Positions 30,747 through 35,159 of a DNA stretch of 35,159 nucleotides are shown here, piece by piece (within the stretch, counting starts at the first letter, position 1; every line of letters begins with the position of its first letter). The position numbers were made by a program, and so were the translations under genes. Origin of the DNA: an uncultured Bacillota bacterium (GTDB taxonomy: Bacteria > Bacillota > Clostridia > Peptostreptococcales > Anaerovoracaceae); assembly GCA_949290475.1 (NCBI GenBank), contig CASESB010000032.1, positions 1 through 35,159 on the forward strand, in the 5' to 3' direction. The notes under the pieces were generated by a model. It saw only the letters and a list, made by a program, of their open reading frames with translations. It ran no database searches and was not told the origin of the DNA.

Positions 30747-31760
30747 ATGACGATAATATACGCGATACTTATATTCTGCGTACTGATATTCGTTCACGAG
30801 CTCGGCCACTTCCTGGCCGCTAAGGCGTGCGGCGTCAAGGTGAACGAGTTTGCGCTCGGCATGGGTCCGGCCATATTCAAGAGGCAGAAGGGGGAAACGC
30901 TGTATTCCCTGAGAATACTGCCGATCGGCGGCTACTGCGCCATGGAGGGCGAAAACGAGGACTCTGACGATGAAGGCGCCTTCAACCGCAAGCCTGCATG
31001 GCAGCGGGCCATAGTGCTGGTGGCGGGATCGTTCATGAACCTGCTGACGGCGGTGATACTGATGATAGTTATCGCCTTCTGGTCAGGCCAGCCGACGACG
31101 GTGATCGATCAGGTCACGGATGATTCGCCGGCATACGAGGCCGGGCTGCAGTCAGGAGATGAGATAGTAGCCGTCAACGGCGAGGCGATAGAGGAGTGGA
31201 GCGAGGTCATCGCCCTCATAGGCGGAAATGAGAGCGGAGCCGTGGAGATAACGGTTTTGCGCGACGGAGAAGAGCTGACCTTTGCCCCGGAAACTGAATA
31301 CGATGAGGAGATGGGGCGCGAAAAGATCGGCATAGCCGTCGGCGTGAGCCATAACGTGTTTGAAGCCGTCGGCGACGGCGTGAAGAATACCGGAGAGATG
31401 ACGGTGATGATGTATGACGTCATCAAGCAGCTGATCACCGGTGAAGTGTCAACGAGCGAGCTGAGCGGTCCTGTCGGCATCGTCTATATGGTCAACGATA
31501 CGGCCAGAGCCGGAGCCATATACGTGGTTTATCTGGCGGCGCTGCTGAGCCTCAATCTGGCAGTGATAAACATGCTGCCGTTCCCGGCGCTCGACGGAGG
31601 CAGAGTGCTTTTCCTGATCATAAGGCTCGTGACCGGCAGGCGCGTCACGGACGAGATGGAAGCAAAGATACATTTCATAGGCATAGTCCTGCTCATGGTG
31701 CTGATGGTATATGTGACGTGGCAGGACATACTGAGGTTCATCGTTCCCATGTTCTCGTAA
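30747..31760 (+). CDS. rseP: RseP/RasP-like site-2 membrane metalloprotease
   Basis: 337 aa intramembrane zinc protease that cuts anti-sigma factors and remnant signal peptides within the membrane. HELGH (H17, E18, H21) lies in the first membrane segment, and the third ligand is in LPFPALDGGRVLF. One PDZ domain lies between (about residues 115-180, DSPAYEAGLQSGDEIVAVNGE). Four membrane segments are expected. It starts at ATG 30747 after GGGAGG. No anti-sigma factor is in the window. Confidence 0.94.
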   Translation: MTIIYAILIFCVLIFVHELGHFLAAKACGVKVNEFALGMGPAIFKRQKGETLYSLRILPIGGYCAMEGENEDSDDEGAFNRKPAWQRAIVLVAGSFMNLLTAVILMIVIAFWSGQPTTVIDQVTDDSPAYEAGLQSGDEIVAVNGEAIEEWSEVIALIGGNESGAVEITVLRDGEELTFAPETEYDEEMGREKIGIAVGVSHNVFEAVGDGVKNTGEMTVMMYDVIKQLITGEVSTSELSGPVGIVYMVNDTARAGAIYVVYLAALLSLNLAVINMLPFPALDGGRVLFLIIRLVTGRRVTDEMEAKIHFIGIVLLMVLMVYVTWQDILRFIVPMFS

Positions 31761-31772
31761 GGAGGCAGTTCT

Positions 31773-32846
31773 GTGAAAAAGAAGGTAATGTGCGCAGATG
31801 TGGAGATAGGCGGCGACAGCCCGGTCTCCATACAGTCGATGACGAATACGGATACGCGTGATGCGGCGGCGACGATCGAGCAGATAAGAAGGCTGGAGGA
31901 GGCCGGCTGTCAGATCGTCAGACTTGCCGTTCCCGATGCCGAGGCCGCCGATGCTTTCAGGCAGATAAAGCGCGCGGCACGGGTGCCGCTGGTAGCCGAT
32001 ATACACTTTGACTACAGGCTGGCTCTCATGGCTATGGATGCGGGCGCGGACAAGATAAGGATAAATCCGGGCAATATAGGCTCTGAGGACGGAGTGAGGC
32101 AGGTCGTAGAGAAGGCGAAGAGGTGCGGGCTCCCCATCAGGGTAGGAGTCAACTCGGGCTCGCTGGAAAAGGATATACTGGCCAGTCACGGCGGCGTTAC
32201 CGCTGCGGGGCTGGCAGAGAGCGCGCTGAGAAACGCAGCCCTGCTTGAGAAGTATGATTTTGATCAGATAGTGATATCGCTCAAATCGTCGTACGTAAGG
32301 ATGAATTACGAGGCTTACAGGATCGTAGACAGGATGTCAGACTATCCGCTGCATATAGGCGTGACGGAGGCCGGAACTCTGAGGATGGGGAAGGTCAAAT
32401 CCGCGGCGGGCATAGGCGCGCTGCTGCTGGCAGGAATAGGAGACACCATGCGCGTATCGCTGACGGCCGATCCGGTCGAGGAAGTGATATTCGCCAGAGA
32501 GCTGCTTTCTGCTGTCGGGCTCAGGAAGGAAAAGGTCGAGATAATATCGTGTCCGACGTGCGGCAGAACAGAGGTGGATCTGCAGCGGATAGCGGGCGAG
32601 ATAGAGCGCCGCGCAGGACAGCTTGCCGACAGATTATCAGGCAGCATCAGGATCGCCGTCATGGGCTGCGTGGTCAACGGGCCCGGAGAGGCCAGGGGCT
32701 GCGATATAGGCGTCGCCTGCGGAAAGGGCAAGGGTGTCATCTTTGCCGGCGGGAGGACGATCAAGACGGTGAAGGAAGAGGATATAGCCGACGAGATCAT
32801 GAAGATGGCGGAGAAATATGAGAGAGATACTGGAAGAGGTGATTGA
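31773..32846 (+). CDS. ispG: 4-hydroxy-3-methylbut-2-enyl diphosphate synthase (flavodoxin)
   Basis: 357 aa 4Fe-4S enzyme converting MEcPP to HMBPP, the penultimate MEP-pathway step. The TIM-barrel part has SIQSMTNTDTRDAAATIEQI and LVADIHFDYRLAL. The cluster cysteines lie in SCPTCGRTEVDL and in GCVVNGPGEARGCDIGVACG. GTG 31773 is the start, with GGAGG 7 bp upstream. An ATG five codons later has no ribosome site at proper distance. The end overlaps polC by 29 bp. Confidence 0.95.
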   Translation: MKKKVMCADVEIGGDSPVSIQSMTNTDTRDAAATIEQIRRLEEAGCQIVRLAVPDAEAADAFRQIKRAARVPLVADIHFDYRLALMAMDAGADKIRINPGNIGSEDGVRQVVEKAKRCGLPIRVGVNSGSLEKDILASHGGVTAAGLAESALRNAALLEKYDFDQIVISLKSSYVRMNYEAYRIVDRMSDYPLHIGVTEAGTLRMGKVKSAAGIGALLLAGIGDTMRVSLTADPVEEVIFARELLSAVGLRKEKVEIISCPTCGRTEVDLQRIAGEIERRAGQLADRLSGSIRIAVMGCVVNGPGEARGCDIGVACGKGKGVIFAGGRTIKTVKEEDIADEIMKMAEKYERDTGRGD

Positions 32847-35159
32847 GCTTTCTGAGCTCGGAGAGCATCAGAAAAGCGATATAAGGTTCGAGATCAAGAG
32901 AGCTGTGCTGACGCGTGAGACAGGGATCCTTAGCGTCGAGGCAGAGCTCAATTTTGTGCTGCCGTACGAGGCAGTGGACAGATTCAAGAGAGCTCTGCAA
33001 GGGCGTCTTCCCGATATCTGCGACATAGACGTTCGTTTTTCGTACGGCGATCTCATACAGACGAGAGATGAGGCCGTAGGGGCATACATAGGACATATGA
33101 TAGCCCTGGTGAACGGTAAGTACGCTCACATCACCAAGACGATCTACACCGACAGCTGGGAGCTGAGCGGCGAGGAGCTGGTGGTATATGCGCTGGGACA
33201 GACGGCGGTTGATGCTCTCAACAGCGAGGTGGCGGATAAGTTCAGACAGCTTTTGAAGCGCGATCTCAACGAGGATCTTAACGTGCGCTTTGAAAACGAT
33301 TCGCATGAATACAGGACCCTCGGAAAAAGGATGGAGGAAAAGGAGCGTTCAGTTTTTGCGGAGCACGTGGAGAGGGCGGCCAGAGAGCGCGCTGCTTCAG
33401 CGGCGGGCGACGGAGCCGTTGCAGCCGCAAAGCCCGAAAAGAAGGAAAGTAAGCCTTTCCGCGGCAGAAGGAAGAATTCATATACGCCGGTCAAGGGCAA
33501 TCTCATCATGGGCAGCGCCATAACGGGAACGCCGCTGCCGATCGGCGAAGTCAATTCCGAGAGCGGCGTCGTCGTGATCGAGGGAGAGCTGTTCCGCAAG
33601 GACAGCAGGACGACCAGAAGCGACAGCAAGCTGGCCAGCCTTTACATAACGGACAAGCTCACCAGCATATGCGTCAAGGCTTTCGTCAGCAACGAGAAGT
33701 GGGCCGATATAGACGAGCACCTGTCGCCGGGAGACGGAGTGCGTATCAAGGGCATGGCGCAGTGGGACAGGTTTGACAACTGCGTCACCGTCATGGTCGA
33801 CAGCATAGAAAAAAGCGAAAAAATCGAGCGCGTCGATACGTATCCGGAAAAGAGGGTGGAGCTTCACGCTCACACCAAGATGAGCGCTATGGACGGGCTC
33901 AACGATATCAAGCACATGGTGAAAACGGCCGAGAAGTGGGGTCATAAGGCGGTCGCCATAACGGATCACGGTGTGGTGCAGGGCTTCCCGGATGCATCGC
34001 ATGCGGCCGGAGACATCAAGATACTTTACGGCTGCGAGGGCTATCTGTTGGAGGATCGCGATCTGATAAGGCCGGACGGCACCATCGACTACAAGGCCAG
34101 AGGTACTAACCATGTGATCATATTTGCACAGAACAGAGAGGGACTGAAAAACCTCTACAAGCTGGTATCCATCTCACACCTCGACTATTTCTATAAGAAG
34201 CCGAGGATCCCCAAGTCGGTGCTGCAGAAGTACAGGGAGGGGCTGATAATCGGCTCGGCGTGCGAAGCGGGAGAGATATACAGAGCGATCCTGGGCGGGG
34301 CCGATGACGAAGAGCTGAAGCGTCTGGTGGATTTTTACGACTATCTGGAGATCCAGCCGCTGATAAACAACAAGTTCCTGATAGAAAACGGCCAGGTGAA
34401 AAGCGAGGAGGAGCTGAAGGAAAACAACAGGAAGATAGTCGCGCTCGGAGAGCAGTACGGCAAGCCGGTGGTAGCCACGTGCGACGCGCACTATTTTGAC
34501 GAGGAAGAAGCGCTTTACAGGCGCATACTGATGGCCGGACAGGGCTTCAAGGACGTCGAGGGCGACAAGGGCCTCTACTTCAGGACGACTCAGGAGATGA
34601 TGGAGGAGTTCATGTACCTGGGTGAAGAGAAGGCTCACGAGGTCGTGATAGAAAATACGAATAAAATAGCTGACATGATAGAGCCGATGATGCCGGTGCC
34701 GAAGGGCAAGTTCCCGCCGAAGATAAAGGGAGCGGAGGATGATCTGCGAAAGGCCTGCGAGGAAAGGGCTGCAGCCATGTACGGCTCGCCTTTGCCGGAG
34801 GAGATAAGGACGAGGCTCGACAAGGAGCTCAACTCCATAATAGACAACGGATATGCGGTCATGTACAGGTCGGCGGAGATGCTGGTTAAAAAATCCCTGG
34901 ACGACGGCTATCTCGTGGGATCAAGAGGCTCGGTCGGCTCTTCGTTCGCTGCGACGATGTCCGGGATAACGGAGGTAAATCCGCTGCCGCCGCACTATCT
35001 GTGTCCGAACTGCAAGCACCTTGAGTGGGGAGATAAGGAGCAGTACGACTGCGGCGTGGATATGCCGGACAAGGTGTGCCCGGTATGCGGCACTCCGTAC
35101 AGCAAGGAGGGCTTCACGATACCTTTTGAGACGTTCCTGGGGTTCGAGGCAGACAAGGA
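32818..35159 (+). CDS. polC: PolC-type DNA polymerase III alpha subunit, lacking the exonuclease insert (3' partial)
   Basis: 780 complete residues are present; the frame runs off the window. It is the Gram-positive replicative polymerase. It starts at ATG 32818 inside the ispG end, with GGCGGAG 5 bp upstream. Order: N-terminal domain (1-~220), OB fold (~222-325, TPLPIGEVNSESGVVVIEGE), PHP domain (~348-560), then the start of the polymerase domain (LVGSRGSVGSSFAATM, then the Cys4 zinc segment CPNCKHLEW ... CPVCGTPY). Normal PolC carries a ~180-residue DEDDh exonuclease inside PHP. Here only about 25 residues link YGCEGYL (402-410) to HVIIFAQN, and no FDVETTG motif exists. PHP ligand positions H350, H352, D359, H384, E407, H454, C482, D556 and H558 are all kept. 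Confidence 0.95.
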   Translation, partial: MREILEEVIELSELGEHQKSDIRFEIKRAVLTRETGILSVEAELNFVLPYEAVDRFKRALQGRLPDICDIDVRFSYGDLIQTRDEAVGAYIGHMIALVNGKYAHITKTIYTDSWELSGEELVVYALGQTAVDALNSEVADKFRQLLKRDLNEDLNVRFENDSHEYRTLGKRMEEKERSVFAEHVERAARERAASAAGDGAVAAAKPEKKESKPFRGRRKNSYTPVKGNLIMGSAITGTPLPIGEVNSESGVVVIEGELFRKDSRTTRSDSKLASLYITDKLTSICVKAFVSNEKWADIDEHLSPGDGVRIKGMAQWDRFDNCVTVMVDSIEKSEKIERVDTYPEKRVELHAHTKMSAMDGLNDIKHMVKTAEKWGHKAVAITDHGVVQGFPDASHAAGDIKILYGCEGYLLEDRDLIRPDGTIDYKARGTNHVIIFAQNREGLKNLYKLVSISHLDYFYKKPRIPKSVLQKYREGLIIGSACEAGEIYRAILGGADDEELKRLVDFYDYLEIQPLINNKFLIENGQVKSEEELKENNRKIVALGEQYGKPVVATCDAHYFDEEEALYRRILMAGQGFKDVEGDKGLYFRTTQEMMEEFMYLGEEKAHEVVIENTNKIADMIEPMMPVPKGKFPPKIKGAEDDLRKACEERAAAMYGSPLPEEIRTRLDKELNSIIDNGYAVMYRSAEMLVKKSLDDGYLVGSRGSVGSSFAATMSGITEVNPLPPHYLCPNCKHLEWGDKEQYDCGVDMPDKVCPVCGTPYSKEGFTIPFETFLGFEADK

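Noticed and set aside
1..35159. tRNA or rRNA genes, prophage, transposase genes
   Set aside because: No T-loop-like tRNA signature, rRNA segment, integrase or transposase frame was found on either strand.

Overview
The window looks like chromosomal DNA of an anaerobic, low-G+C-lineage Firmicute of class Clostridia. The evidence is a PolC-type replicative polymerase, a SCIFF ranthipeptide locus, a butyryl-CoA dehydrogenase/EtfBA operon, the two-subunit HisZ/HisG short form, and strong AAAGGAGG-type ribosome binding sites. Family or genus cannot be read from the sequence; a butyrate-forming or amino-acid-fermenting gut or oral lineage such as Anaerovoracaceae is a guess. Most of the window is moderately G+C rich, with heavy use of AGA/AGG for Arg and ATA for Ile. 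The first ~4.9 kb is visibly A+T richer and may be acquired.

Layout. 1-369: no gene; a terminator and a G11 tract. 370-4829: amidohydrolase, MFS transporter, paralogous amidohydrolase, probably uptake and hydrolysis of an amide or ureide-like substrate. 4922-5131: a molybdate-binding Mop protein with its own promoter and terminator. 5205-5466: copy A of an unusual intergenic array. 5693-9164: metallo-beta-lactamase-fold hydrolase, metallophosphoesterase, and a CoA-disulfide reductase fused to rhodanese. 9266-10866: uracil/xanthine permease and an ABM-domain monooxygenase-like protein. 10901-11203: a second repeat-rich intergenic element. 11291-15387: crotonase (minus) divergent from bcd-etfB-etfA (plus), both from very good promoters. 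15525-16693: an unrecognised 103-aa protein coupled to NudC. 16716-16981: copy B of the array, inverted. 17024-18652 (minus): SCIFF peptide and its radical SAM maturase. 18760-20115: 5-formyl-THF cyclo-ligase and LarB. 20332-26494: his operon hisZ-G-C-B-H-A-F-IE, without hisD. 26678-35159: pyrH-frr-uppS-cdsA-dxr-rseP-ispG-polC, the conserved envelope/isoprenoid/replication cluster; polC runs off the end.

Most worth a second look: (1) PolC lacks the DEDDh exonuclease normally inserted in its PHP domain, while all nine PHP metal-ligand positions look intact. (2) The SCIFF peptide has Ser at both residues, 32 and 37, that form the characterised thioether. (3) A ~262-bp intergenic element occurs in two diverged copies whose eight TTGTTAA/TTAACAA half-sites keep an almost identical mirror-symmetric spacing. 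(4) A separate 303-bp element repeats a different inverted half-site pair, also across exactly 23 bp. (5) A tandem -10/hairpin module precedes pyrH, where rpsB-tsf is usually found.
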